Positions 1 through 7,846 of a stretch of 34,632 bases of DNA are shown here, piece after piece. Both the position numbers and the translations under genes were made by a program. The stretch covers positions 1-34,632 of the forward strand of contig CAYOCE010000011.1 of assembly GCA_964402405.1 (NCBI GenBank). The letters run 5' to 3'. This DNA comes from CAYOCE01 sp964402405 (GTDB lineage Bacteria; Pseudomonadota; Alphaproteobacteria; UBA7879). The notes under the pieces were generated by a model. The model saw nothing but the letters and a program-made list of their open reading frames with translations. It had not been told where the DNA came from and searched no databases. Position 1 is the stretch's first letter; each line of letters opens with the position of its first letter.

Positions 1-46
1 ATCCCGGCCCGTGAGCGATAGCGAGCGAGAGCCGGGATGACAGCCC
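1..46. repeat. Intergenic palindromic repeat at the window edge
   Basis: An 8-bp perfect inverted repeat (ATCCCGGC at 1-8 and GCCGGGAT at 31-38) encloses a GC-rich core rich in GAGCGA, and is followed by GACAGCC. The tail GGGATGACAGCC recurs at about 10594-10605 downstream of murI, where the left arm is missing. This looks like a small dispersed palindromic element, of a kind common in alphaproteobacterial spacers. Its left boundary may lie outside the window. Confidence 0.5.
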
Positions 47-59
47 CTTGATTCTGAAT

Positions 60-923
60 TTACGCTTTTGCCCTTTTAAAGGTATGCCATTGATTGATAA
101 TCAATCCGATGATCACCATCACGATACCACAAAAGGTTGGTACGCTAAGGGTCTCATCAAAAATGAAATATGATAAGGTGATGGCAGTGACCGGTACCAA
201 AAGGGAAAATGGAGCAACCATAGAGATCGGATTCTTTTGCATTAAATATCCCCAAACTGTATACCCCACAAACATAGAGACGAAGGCACTAATAAAGACT
301 GCGACAACCGCTGTCCACTGAATGTTTAGAAGGTTTGAAAATCCAGTGGGACCTTCAAATAAATAGGACAAAATCATCATGGGGATTGGGGGAACCAAGC
401 TCCACCATACAACCACATTGACCATTTTTTCCCCCTTAGTGGTGCGTACAACTAAGTTTGAAGCACCCCAGGCAATAGCAGCAGCCAACACCCAGAAGAA
501 CCCTGTAAGGCTGGCAGGATGGGCGATTTGTAGTGCAATAAGCGCTATACCTGCAAAGGAAACAAGCATTCCAATCACATTATTAGCCTTGGGGTATTCC
601 TTAAAAATCACCAGGGCAAAAATTACACTGAATAAAGATTGTGTTTGAAGAGTAATAGAAGCAAGGCCCGCAGGTAATCCAGCATGGATACCTGTCACTA
701 AGCATCCTATCTTCATCATCCCAATTAAAACACCAATGGTAATTAATGTTTTCCAAGGAACATTAGGCTTTGGAATAAAGAGAGCCAAAGACCCAATCAA
801 AGCGCATCTGAGGGCCGTGAACATAAAAGGGGTGACCTGACCTGCCACAAACTTCATGATAATGAAGTTAGAGCCCCAGATCATCGTAACCATAATTGCT
901 AGTAAAATATGTGGAATTGACAT
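60..923 (-). CDS. EamA/DMT-family transporter (putative metabolite exporter)
   Basis: This 287-residue inner-membrane protein is made almost entirely of hydrophobic helices, about ten in number, arranged as two EamA repeats (roughly residues 5-130 and 140-280). Family marks visible are the N-terminal MIWGSNFIIMK segment, the AAAIAWGASNLVV start of the second repeat and the C-terminal PTFCGIVMVIIGLI helix. The length is normal for the drug/metabolite transporter superfamily. The closest type by eye is the YdeD/EamA O-acetylserine/cysteine exporter group, but substrate cannot be read from sequence. The ATG at 923 is preceded by TAAGGA at a suitable distance. It lies 133 bp downstream of rnj on the same strand, so it may be read through from that operon or have its own promoter. 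Confidence 0.85.
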   Translation of the reverse strand: MSIPHILLAIMVTMIWGSNFIIMKFVAGQVTPFMFTALRCALIGSLALFIPKPNVPWKTLITIGVLIGMMKIGCLVTGIHAGLPAGLASITLQTQSLFSVIFALVIFKEYPKANNVIGMLVSFAGIALIALQIAHPASLTGFFWVLAAAIAWGASNLVVRTTKGEKMVNVVVWWSLVPPIPMMILSYLFEGPTGFSNLLNIQWTAVVAVFISAFVSMFVGYTVWGYLMQKNPISMVAPFSLLVPVTAITLSYFIFDETLSVPTFCGIVMVIIGLIINQWHTFKRAKA

Positions 924-1056
924 TTAAAAATCCTTACCGTTATCGTTTAACCAACAGAAGACCATATTTTGACGATCAAAGTACATGACTGCAATACCCC
1001 TTTCCTCAAAACAGCCCCACCATAAAGGATCTGGTTCGAGGAATCAAGGTAAAAAG

Positions 1057-2703
1057 TTACAAATACGTCACATGGGTTACAACCATGGGTTTCTTGCCCA
1101 TATGATGATAGATTACCCGTCTGACGGCTGTACCAATAGCAGTTTTGAGGTTTGTGTCTAAAGCTCGTTCCCGAGGGGACAGGGCAAGGAGAGTATCCTT
1201 GACATCCATTTCAACAATCTTAAATAAATTATCCACGTTAATTAACCCAATGATTTCCACCTGAGGGTCATTAGTGGGTTCAAGCTCATCATCCAAGGTA
1301 ATGGAAACAAAAACAGCTCCCGAGCCAGATAAACGCATTCTATCCTTCAAAGAGGGATGATCAAGGCGTACTAAAACAGTGCCATCGAGGGCGAGTCTTC
1401 CAGAGGGGACTTCCTCCACAATCTCAGCAGGGTCTGGGGCAAGGCGCACCAAGGTTCCATTCTCAGGAATGATCACTTCAGAAACGCCACAGGACTTTGC
1501 AAGTCTGCCATGTTCTACCATGTGACGAAGTTCGCCATGAACAGGGATGGCGATCTTAGGCTTGACCCATTCATACATTTGACGTAATTCATCCCGCGCT
1601 GGGTGACCAGAAACGTGGATTTCATAATGATGCCAAGACATCACATTAATTCCCCGACGGATAAATTTATTTTTAATGACCCCAATAGATTTTTCATTGC
1701 CTGGAATAATACGAGACGAGAAAATAACCGTGTCTCCCTCTGTCATTTTGATTTCAGGATGCATGTCTTCCGCAATGCGATAGAGAGCAGCTCGTTTTTC
1801 TCCCTGGCTACCGGTTGAAAGGTATAGGACTTTCTCCGGGGGGAGGGAGGCTGCTTCTTTAGCTGAAATAAAGGGAGGGGTATCTTTTAAATACCCTGTG
1901 GCACGGGCGGCCTCGCTCATGCGGAAAAAGGATCTACCTGACAAAACAACCTTGCGACCATTTTGTTGGGCAGCATAGGCAACGCTTTCAAGACGCGCCA
2001 CGTTAGAGGCAAAACAAGTGACGATGATGCGTCCCTTAGGATGGTTGGCAAGGGCGGTCACCAAGTTGTCTCTGACCGTTTTTTCAGATCCAGAGTTGCC
2101 ATCTTGTAGGGCATTGGTCGAATCACAGACCATGGCTAAAATATTCATATTCGCCAGTTCAGCAATAGCGACCTCGTCTATTTTTTCTCCAACCAAAGGG
2201 TCTGGATCAATCTTCCAATCTCCCGTATGAAAAATAGTCCCGGCAGGTGTTGTAATTAAAACGCCATTAGGTTCAGGGATCGAGTGAGTTAGGGAAAGAA
2301 GTCTGATATGGAAAGGTCCAATTTGATGGCTGCTTTCAAGGGGCATTTCAATGATGGTCACTTCATCTAACAATCCTGCATCCGCAAGTTTGCCGCGAAG
2401 CAAATAGGCTGTAAAGGGCGTTGCATAAATAGGGCATCGTAACTGAGACCATAAATAAGGCACAGCCCCTAAATGATCTTCGTGGGCATGGGTTAGAACC
2501 AAGGCCTTTAATTGATCCCGTCTTTCCACAATAAATTGTGGGTTCGGCATAATCACCTCGATTCCCAAGCTATCAGCAAAGCTAATGCCAAGGTCCAGCA
2601 TCAACCATTCATCCCCATAGGCATAAAGGTTCAGGTTCATTCCAATTTCCCCAGCGCCACCCAGCGGCAGGAAATATAATTCTTTCAATTCTTTTGATTT
2701 CAT
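1057..2703 (-). CDS. rnj: Ribonuclease J
   Basis: RNase J is a cytoplasmic metallo-beta-lactamase/beta-CASP ribonuclease with endo- and 5'-3' exonuclease activity, used in mRNA decay and rRNA maturation in lineages that carry it, including many Alphaproteobacteria. The protein is 548 residues, normal for the family. The zinc-binding motif HAHEDH is at residues 72-77, and FHTGDWKID, SGHPARDEL and PVHGE follow in the expected order. The N-terminal FLPLGGAGEIGMN is typical. It starts 9 bases after the stop of the upstream coaX-like gene, so it is probably the last gene of the nuoM-nuoN-birA-coaX-coaX-rnj operon, the usual alphaproteobacterial setting. I see no damaged residue. A 21-codon copy of its 5' end survives upstream at 3588-3653. 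Confidence 0.95.
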   Translation of the reverse strand: MKSKELKELYFLPLGGAGEIGMNLNLYAYGDEWLMLDLGISFADSLGIEVIMPNPQFIVERRDQLKALVLTHAHEDHLGAVPYLWSQLRCPIYATPFTAYLLRGKLADAGLLDEVTIIEMPLESSHQIGPFHIRLLSLTHSIPEPNGVLITTPAGTIFHTGDWKIDPDPLVGEKIDEVAIAELANMNILAMVCDSTNALQDGNSGSEKTVRDNLVTALANHPKGRIIVTCFASNVARLESVAYAAQQNGRKVVLSGRSFFRMSEAARATGYLKDTPPFISAKEAASLPPEKVLYLSTGSQGEKRAALYRIAEDMHPEIKMTEGDTVIFSSRIIPGNEKSIGVIKNKFIRRGINVMSWHHYEIHVSGHPARDELRQMYEWVKPKIAIPVHGELRHMVEHGRLAKSCGVSEVIIPENGTLVRLAPDPAEIVEEVPSGRLALDGTVLVRLDHPSLKDRMRLSGSGAVFVSITLDDELEPTNDPQVEIIGLINVDNLFKIVEMDVKDTLLALSPRERALDTNLKTAIGTAVRRVIYHHMGKKPMVVTHVTYL

Positions 2704-2712
2704 AAGGTTTAA

Positions 2713-3552
2713 TTACATTCTTTTAAGGTTAAAGTGAATATTTTTATTTTCTATCATATGTTTATTCCGTTCGTAGAGTTGATGCAACCCGTGCATGGTT
2801 AACATAGAATCCCAATAAGTAATTTCAGGAATATGCTCCTCAAGACTACTCGCATAAGAACCTGTTGCAATAACAAACATGTCTGGTCCTCCTTCGTTTA
2901 GGGCATCTCTGATAAGACCTCTTACCGCATGAATATGACCTAAAATAATACCAGACTCTAAAGCTTCTGGCGTTGTATTACCAATAACTTTGAGAGGATA
3001 CTTCAAAGGAGTATAGGGGTATACTAAAGTAGTATCCTTACCAAGTCCATAGTAATCAGAAAAACCGCTCTTCATCAGATTGCATCCAGGTAGCACAATT
3101 CCCCCATAGGGATTTCCCTCCTTGTTGGTTGCTACCATCGTGGTTAGGTCATTGAAATTAATAACTAAAGAAGGGGACCCATAAAGACTTTTTGCAGCAA
3201 CAATATCCACTAAAACATCAAGGGCAGCTTCTGCAGGGTTGGGGATATCTATCGTAAAACCCCAATCGATGGGATCTTCCTCAATAATAGTAGGAGACAT
3301 ATTTAAAAATCGATGAGCAAGTTCACGCATAATGATATTAATACTGGGGATTTTCGATGAAACAATTATATTTGTAATATCCCCATAGGTAATGCCTATG
3401 TCATTAAGTTTTTTAACAAGAAAAGTACTGTAGGTGTCCGCTGATCGATGGGCATCCGTTGAAGTGAAAAAACAAGCTTTAGAAATATCTTCCTTGCTTC
3501 TTATCAAACAAAAATGCGTATAAATTTTTTCAATATTAATAGCTAGCAACAT
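2713..3552 (-). CDS. CoaX-like (type III pantothenate kinase) paralog 1, active site degraded
   Basis: The fold and position are those of type III pantothenate kinase, the first enzyme of CoA synthesis (pantothenate + ATP to 4'-phosphopantothenate). It has 279 residues and lies between birA and rnj, where coaX sits in Alphaproteobacteria. Family landmarks remain: the MLLAI start, a VSSKIPS segment near 64-70, LVDIVAA near 114-120, a GGIVLPG loop and a C-terminal MLTMHGLHQLYERN. Key residues are gone. The phosphate-binding loop, normally AIDVGNTNT, reads AINIEKIYT (Asp6 to Asn, Gly8 to Glu, Asn9 to Lys). The usual DFGT reads NFND at 132-135. In the GxDR motif the Asp (112) stays but the Arg is Val. 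It is about two-thirds identical by eye to the neighbouring paralog. It is probably not a normal kinase; whether it has another job is unknown. Confidence 0.8.
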   Translation of the reverse strand: MLLAINIEKIYTHFCLIRSKEDISKACFFTSTDAHRSADTYSTFLVKKLNDIGITYGDITNIIVSSKIPSINIIMRELAHRFLNMSPTIIEEDPIDWGFTIDIPNPAEAALDVLVDIVAAKSLYGSPSLVINFNDLTTMVATNKEGNPYGGIVLPGCNLMKSGFSDYYGLGKDTTLVYPYTPLKYPLKVIGNTTPEALESGIILGHIHAVRGLIRDALNEGGPDMFVIATGSYASSLEEHIPEITYWDSMLTMHGLHQLYERNKHMIENKNIHFNLKRM

Positions 3553-3587
3553 TTGTTTATATAAAATTCCTATTAATCATTTCAAAT

Positions 3588-3653
3588 TCATCCGGTTTCT
3601 CCAGGGTCTCTGAGTAGTAGGAAATATAATTCTTTCTGCTTTTTTAATTTCAT
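3588..3653 (-). pseudogene. Fossil of the rnj 5' end (21 codons) left by a tandem duplication
   Basis: Between the two coaX-like genes there is a short frame with ATG at 3653 and TGA at 3588-3590. Its product starts MKLKKQKELYF and ends DPGETG, matching the start of RNase J (MKSKELKELYF ... AGEIG). The DNA match includes GAAATATAATTCTTTC on the plus strand at both 3621-3636 and the rnj head. The bases just after the stop resemble the tail of birA (AATAGGA...TTTA.ATAA.CAAATG). This marks the junction of a duplicated unit that ran from the end of birA through coaX into the start of rnj. It is far too short to be a functional RNase J. Confidence 0.85.
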
Positions 3654-3678
3654 GTGGATCAATTGCATTCTTTTAACA

Positions 3679-4479
3679 TTAAGATACTTTTCTATTCATT
3701 AGTAAGTACTTGTTTTGTTCATAAAGCTGGTACAACCCTTGCATGGTTAGCATAGGGTCCCAATAGGTGATTTCAGGAATATGTTCTTTAAAGTGTTCTA
3801 AATAGCTGCCAGTTGCAATAACTAACATGTTAGGATTTCGTTCGACTAAAACTTGTTGAATCAAGACACGAACCATATGAACATGTCCCCAAACAATGCC
3901 AGCTTGTAAAGCCTCCTCCATTGTTTTACCAACAATTTTATTGGGATATAGTAAAGGAATTTCTTGTGTAATTCCACTATAGCTACAAAAACTTTTCATA
4001 ATCAGATTATACCCTGGTGCAATGATTGCTCCACAGGGATTTCCCTCATTATTTGTTACAACCATGGTTGTAATAGTGCCAAAATTAATAATCAAGGATG
4101 GGGATCCATAGAGGCTATTGGCGGCAACAGCATCCACCAAAATATCAGGAGGGGCTTCTTTGGGGTTTGGAATATCTATTTTGAATCCCCAATCGATAGG
4201 ATCTTCTCCAACAATGATGGGGGACAGATTTAAAAATCGACAGGCAAACTCCCGCATAATGGTGTTAATAGGAGGAATTGTTGAGGAAACAATCATATCC
4301 TTAATATCATTGTATGTAATACCCACATCATTAAATTTTTTAACAAGAAAGGTGCTGTATTTATCGGCAGATCTATGGGTATCGGTGGATGTGGAAAAGT
4401 AGACCTCAGGGATGCACTCTTTGCGTGGCATCAGGCAAAAGTGCGTATAATTATTTCCCACAATAACAGCTAATAGCAT
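3679..4479 (-). CDS. coaX: CoaX-like (type III pantothenate kinase) paralog 2, active site partly degraded
   Basis: This is the second copy of the type III pantothenate kinase family, 266 residues, directly after birA with a 4-bp spacer. It is closer to a normal CoaX than paralog 1. Gly8 and Asn9 of the phosphate-binding loop are kept, but Asp6 is Ile (AVIVGNNYT in place of AIDVGNTNT). The VSSTIPP segment, Asp112 of the GxDR motif (its Arg is Ile113), the GAIIAPG loop, the GKTMEEALQAGI segment and ATGSY are present. The DFGT motif reads NFGT at 132-135. The C-terminus is about five codons shorter than paralog 1 because of a change near 3680. If the cell makes CoA from pantothenate through this locus, this is the better candidate. 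The loss of Asp6 and of the DFGT Asp makes normal catalysis doubtful. Confidence 0.82.
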   Translation of the reverse strand: MLLAVIVGNNYTHFCLMPRKECIPEVYFSTSTDTHRSADKYSTFLVKKFNDVGITYNDIKDMIVSSTIPPINTIMREFACRFLNLSPIIVGEDPIDWGFKIDIPNPKEAPPDILVDAVAANSLYGSPSLIINFGTITTMVVTNNEGNPCGAIIAPGYNLIMKSFCSYSGITQEIPLLYPNKIVGKTMEEALQAGIVWGHVHMVRVLIQQVLVERNPNMLVIATGSYLEHFKEHIPEITYWDPMLTMQGLYQLYEQNKYLLMNRKVS

Positions 4480-4483
4480 TTGA

Positions 4484-5227
4484 TTATCTAAACGTCCTAT
4501 TTTGAAACAATTTTATCTGACCATTGGCTTTTTTAATCATCGCAAATCCATTTTCATCTATACCTAGAAAAATACCTGTCTCTAATAAATTCGAAGTTTG
4601 ATAAGAAATAGGTTTATTTATATCCTGACTATAAAATGTCCAAGACTCCTGTATATCATGAAATCCGCGGTCTTGCCAATGGATTAATATTTTTTGGTAA
4701 ATAAAAGAGAATTTTTCCAGAAATATTAGGGGGGTAGTTTTAAGATTAGGATGGGAATCTTTAAGACTATATCCTTGATACTCGGCATTAAAATCTGGGA
4801 CTGTTTTAATATTTAATCCAATTCCCACAATTATGGAATTCCCAGATTGATTGGGGTACACTTCAATCAAGACACCACCAACTTTGCGATTATTAATAAA
4901 CAGATCATTTGGCCATTTATATCGATAAAATCCTTGATATCCCAATTGATCCAAAGTTTCTCCAATGGCGACAATGGTTGCGATAGAAAGCTGCCCAATG
5001 ATCTTTAGAGGGAAATTGAGGGGAAAAATAAGCGAGGTGTATAAATTGCCTTCTCCAGAAACCCACGTTCTCCCTTGTTGACCATATCCGTTTGTTTGGT
5101 GATCTGCATGAATGATGTGGGGAAAATGATTAGAATCCTTGTCCTTTAGCCAAACCTTAGCTTGATCCATGGTGCTGCTTACCTGATCTAGGTGTTCATA
5201 TGTCCAAGTAGAGGGAAGGGGAATCAT
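4484..5227 (-). CDS. birA: Biotin--[acetyl-CoA-carboxylase] ligase, short form without DNA-binding domain
   Basis: This cytoplasmic ligase makes biotinyl-5'-AMP and attaches biotin to the carrier protein of acetyl-CoA carboxylase. At 247 residues it is the monofunctional form: there is no N-terminal helix-turn-helix, so it should not act as a repressor. The catalytic-domain motifs are in order: ADHQTNGYGQQGRTW at about 41-55, YKWPNDL, the lysine loop KVGGVLIE, and VGIGLNIK. The adenylate-binding loop reads GYGQQGR in place of GRGRxGR, so two arginines of that loop are replaced. The gene starts 3 bases after the nuoN stop and ends 4 bases before coaX paralog 2, as part of one operon. An eroded copy of its last codons precedes coaX paralog 1. 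Confidence 0.93.
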   Translation of the reverse strand: MIPLPSTWTYEHLDQVSSTMDQAKVWLKDKDSNHFPHIIHADHQTNGYGQQGRTWVSGEGNLYTSLIFPLNFPLKIIGQLSIATIVAIGETLDQLGYQGFYRYKWPNDLFINNRKVGGVLIEVYPNQSGNSIIVGIGLNIKTVPDFNAEYQGYSLKDSHPNLKTTPLIFLEKFSFIYQKILIHWQDRGFHDIQESWTFYSQDINKPISYQTSNLLETGIFLGIDENGFAMIKKANGQIKLFQNRTFR

Positions 5228-5230
5228 GAG

Positions 5231-6670
5231 CTATATAGAACCTAGACTAAGCAGTTTTAAAACATAGGGGGCATACCATTTTTGAAGAAAGATAAAACCA
5301 ATAATTGACCCCAAACATAAATAAATAATCATCGATGAAAATCCAGTTAGGGTAATGGTAATGGGTATTTCCTCTTCCTCAAAATACATAACCTTAAGGA
5401 TTTTCAGATAATAAAAGGTGACAATACCCATTGATAAGATGGCAACGATATAAGGGGTCCACAATCCTTTATTTAGGGCATCCGATAAAATATAATACTT
5501 TCCCCAGAATCCTGCACAAGGCGGGATCCCTGCAAGAGATGCTAAAAAGATGCTCAGCATAAAAGCAATTTTTGGGTTTCTTTGGGATAAACCCTTTAGG
5601 TCATTTATAGATTCAATTTCTAAATCTTCGTGGGTCATAGACATAAACAAAATTAAAATGCTGAACAGGGCCGGTAAATAGGAAATTAAATAAAGAATCA
5701 AACTTGCCTTATTAGAATCGGGAATAGCAAGACTCAGCAACAAAAAACCTAAATGATAAATACCACTACAGGCCAAAAGGCGCTTTAAATTGTTTTGTAA
5801 TACCCCTCCAAGAGATCCGATCAACAACGACAGGAAAGAAGCAACAAGAATAATCGCAAGAACATGAGAAGATAGATGGCATATGCTCCCAATTAACCGG
5901 GTCAAAATGATTAAAATGGATAATTTGGGCAGTATTTCCAAAATGGAAATCTGAGCATAAGTAGATCTCTGATAAACATTTAATGCCCATGCATGAGACG
6001 GAGTCGTAGATAATTTGAAAAGAAGTCCTGCCAATACAAAAGATATGCCTACCATGAGCCCAATCCCAGGATGTATCATTGCTTTTCCAATTTCCACAAA
6101 AGAGGTATATCCCCCTAAAGACCCATAAATTATGGAGATTCCCCCAAGCAGAAAAACAGAGGCAGTTATACTTAAGCTGAAATATTTTAAAGATATCTTT
6201 TTATAGGGAATTTCTAAGGTAGGTATAGAAAGGATTATGTACAGACTAAGGGCCTGCAGTTCAATTCCAAGATAAAGAATAATTAAATCATTAGCAGACA
6301 TAATGCAAAACAATCCTATCATGGCAAGAATCATTAAAAATCGATACTCTAGTTTATAAGGATGGGCCTTTAGATGGGGGAGGGGCTTGAGAAGAAGAAA
6401 GGTGACAATCAATCCCGTCATTTTGCCGAGGTTAATCAACGGGCTGATCGCCCATCTGTTGTTAAATATAAGGATTTCTTCTTTACAGTCGTTTAATAAG
6501 TATAGGGAGATCAATACGACGAAAACCAGCCACGCTGTTTCTATCCCCTGAAGATTCTTAAATATTTTCTTGTCTTGGAATAGGATTTTTATCCCAAGGC
6601 CTAAGGCTGTGAAGGCCCATAAACACTCAGGCAGGAAAGTATAAATAGAGGGGCTTATATTGTTAATCAT
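5231..6670 (-). CDS. nuoN: NADH-quinone oxidoreductase subunit N
   Basis: NuoN is one of the antiporter-like, proton-translocating membrane subunits of respiratory complex I. The 479-residue protein has the usual length and about 14 hydrophobic helices. Charged residues of the proton path appear kept: Glu137 in YLGIELQAL, Lys219 in LLFKLS, Lys249 in ILPKLS, and the lysine of CAGFWGKYY. The segment usually reading MWTPDVYEGAPTPV is strongly altered here (AWALNVYQRSTYAQI), so the subunit is divergent. It overlaps nuoM by four bases (ATGA), showing translational coupling. No nuoL or other nuo gene is upstream, so this pair is separated from the rest of the complex, which is either elsewhere or lost. 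Confidence 0.88.
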   Translation of the reverse strand: MINNISPSIYTFLPECLWAFTALGLGIKILFQDKKIFKNLQGIETAWLVFVVLISLYLLNDCKEEILIFNNRWAISPLINLGKMTGLIVTFLLLKPLPHLKAHPYKLEYRFLMILAMIGLFCIMSANDLIILYLGIELQALSLYIILSIPTLEIPYKKISLKYFSLSITASVFLLGGISIIYGSLGGYTSFVEIGKAMIHPGIGLMVGISFVLAGLLFKLSTTPSHAWALNVYQRSTYAQISILEILPKLSILIILTRLIGSICHLSSHVLAIILVASFLSLLIGSLGGVLQNNLKRLLACSGIYHLGFLLLSLAIPDSNKASLILYLISYLPALFSILILFMSMTHEDLEIESINDLKGLSQRNPKIAFMLSIFLASLAGIPPCAGFWGKYYILSDALNKGLWTPYIVAILSMGIVTFYYLKILKVMYFEEEEIPITITLTGFSSMIIYLCLGSIIGFIFLQKWYAPYVLKLLSLGSI

Positions 6671-7407
6671 TGTTTTTCTGAGTTAATGGCCTTAAGCATA
6701 AGGCCTTTGTGAAACCATAGTCCATAGATGCCAGCTATGATAAAACTAATTAAAATGCCGATTGCAGCAAAACCATTAGGGGTAAAGGCACGCGCCAAGA
6801 TTAAAAGTTCCTGGGTAAACTCACAGGTTCCTGGAAAACAGATGGCAGATGAAATCAAAATTAACAATAGCATTAGAAGGGATCCTAAAAATATGTATAG
6901 AAAAAATTTGAATGCCGCCCGAATTTTGGAGGGGCCTCCCCAAATGCCAATGATCATGAATAAAGGAATAAGGATGCTTTCAAAAAAGAAGCAAAATAAG
7001 ACAAAGTTTAAGGAAGAAAAAGCCCCAATTACGAGGGCTTCAAGAAGCAAAAGGCAGATCATATATAGTTTGATATTAGTCTCTATTTTATTCCAGCATG
7101 CTAAAATTATAAGAGGAAATAAAGAGGCTGAAAGAAGAATCCAAAACAGAGAAACACTATCGATTCCTACGTAGTATTCTAAACCATAGGCACTGATCCA
7201 TGGGTGCCTCTCAACACATTGAAATCCAGATTGTTTTGGATCAGCCATAGACCATAACCCTAAAGCTGCTGCAAGGGTCATCGACATTGTCCAGAGGCCG
7301 GTCCATTTAATGTTTTGAGTATGGCTTTCTTCTTTTGTAAATGAAATTGCTAGAACACTAAAAAGAGGAAGGCTCATAATGATGGAAAGGATGGGAAAAT
7401 CAGTCAT
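6667..7407 (-). CDS. nuoM: NADH-quinone oxidoreductase subunit M with a large internal deletion
   Basis: Only 246 residues, against about 490-510 for NuoM. Residues 1-188 match the N-terminal part: the YYVGIDSVSLFW helix, the Glu143 region FCFFFESILIPLFMIIGIWGG and FKFFLYIFLGSLLML. The next residues (190 onward, CFPGTCEFTQELL then GIYGLWFHKG) match the far C-terminal part of normal NuoM (the PGT...F..E.L segment and the AAYxLWLYRK helix). About 200 residues are therefore missing at a junction near 6840-6850, and the normal tail after that helix is also cut. The lost piece holds the HTWLPDAHVEAPT region and the lysines of the half-channel. The frame is open, has a GGAGG ribosome site and is coupled to nuoN, but the product cannot pump protons as a normal NuoM does. 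Confidence 0.85.
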   Translation of the reverse strand: MTDFPILSIIMSLPLFSVLAISFTKEESHTQNIKWTGLWTMSMTLAAALGLWSMADPKQSGFQCVERHPWISAYGLEYYVGIDSVSLFWILLSASLFPLIILACWNKIETNIKLYMICLLLLEALVIGAFSSLNFVLFCFFFESILIPLFMIIGIWGGPSKIRAAFKFFLYIFLGSLLMLLLILISSAICFPGTCEFTQELLILARAFTPNGFAAIGILISFIIAGIYGLWFHKGLMLKAINSEKQ

Positions 7408-7432
7408 CTACATCTCCCCTCCGAAGAGGAAA

Positions 7433-7461
7433 ATAACAAAATACTTAAGATAAAGAATCAA
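7433..7461 (-). promoter_or_regulatory. Possible sigma-70 promoter of the nuoM-rnj operon
   Basis: On the minus strand a TTGATT box (7456-7461) and a TGTTAT box (7433-7438) are 17 bases apart, 26 bases before the nuoM start codon. Each box matches the consensus at four of six positions, so this is a tentative call based on position and spacing. No other convincing pair was found between nuoM and gpsA on this strand. Confidence 0.3.
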
Positions 7462-7773
7462 TTGTAACCCTTGGCAATAAGGTAAACATGCGTTTATTAT
7501 CTAATATTTTTGCGAATTGTACAATGGGTTTCATCATAAGACTTACCACCCGACATTAAAAAGAAAGCAACAAATCTTACGGGGGAAAAATTTTTCATCA
7601 TACCCTCCATCAAATGATTTTTTCTATTTAAAACCTATTTTTTTAAAAAAAGCTACAAAAAAAGTCATCAAAGGTATTTGCAAAATGAATAAAGGTAGGA
7701 TATATCTGGGTCTTAGGAAAAATTTTAAGATGTAAGTGGTGATAAACCCACAGTATTTCAGGCCGTTAGGCAA

Positions 7774-7800
7774 CAATCCACAAATGTAATGCGTGGATTG
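7774..7800 (+). promoter_or_regulatory. Stem-loop in the gpsA leader (first hairpin)
   Basis: A perfect 8-bp inverted repeat, CAATCCAC (7774-7781) and GTGGATTG (7793-7800), has an 11-base loop. The left arm can also pair imperfectly with TTGTGG around 7805-7810, so two exclusive folds are possible. There is no following T-run, so it is not a simple terminator. Confidence 0.4.
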
Positions 7801-7812
7801 GTAATTGTGGGA

Positions 7813-7846
7813 ATCTATCGACCCTAAATTTTTAGGGGAGATAGAT
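7813..7846 (+). promoter_or_regulatory. Stem-loop in the gpsA leader (second hairpin)
   Basis: ATCTATC (7813-7819) pairs with GATAGAT (7840-7846), and CCCTAAA (7822-7828) pairs with TTTAGGG (7831-7837). The two helices are separated by GA opposite GA, which could form tandem sheared G-A pairs. It lies 71 bases before the gpsA start codon. It is a candidate regulatory RNA structure or protein-binding dyad. Confidence 0.45.

Noticed and set aside
6728..7174. A 148-residue open frame on the plus strand, antisense to nuoM
   Set aside because: It lies fully inside nuoM, is lysine-rich low-complexity sequence and has no ribosome site; the open frame follows from the hydrophobic codon use of nuoM on the other strand.
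7517..7735. A 72-residue open frame in the nuoM-gpsA spacer
   Set aside because: It starts with TTG without a ribosome site and its product is AT-driven Lys/Phe-rich sequence with no family pattern.
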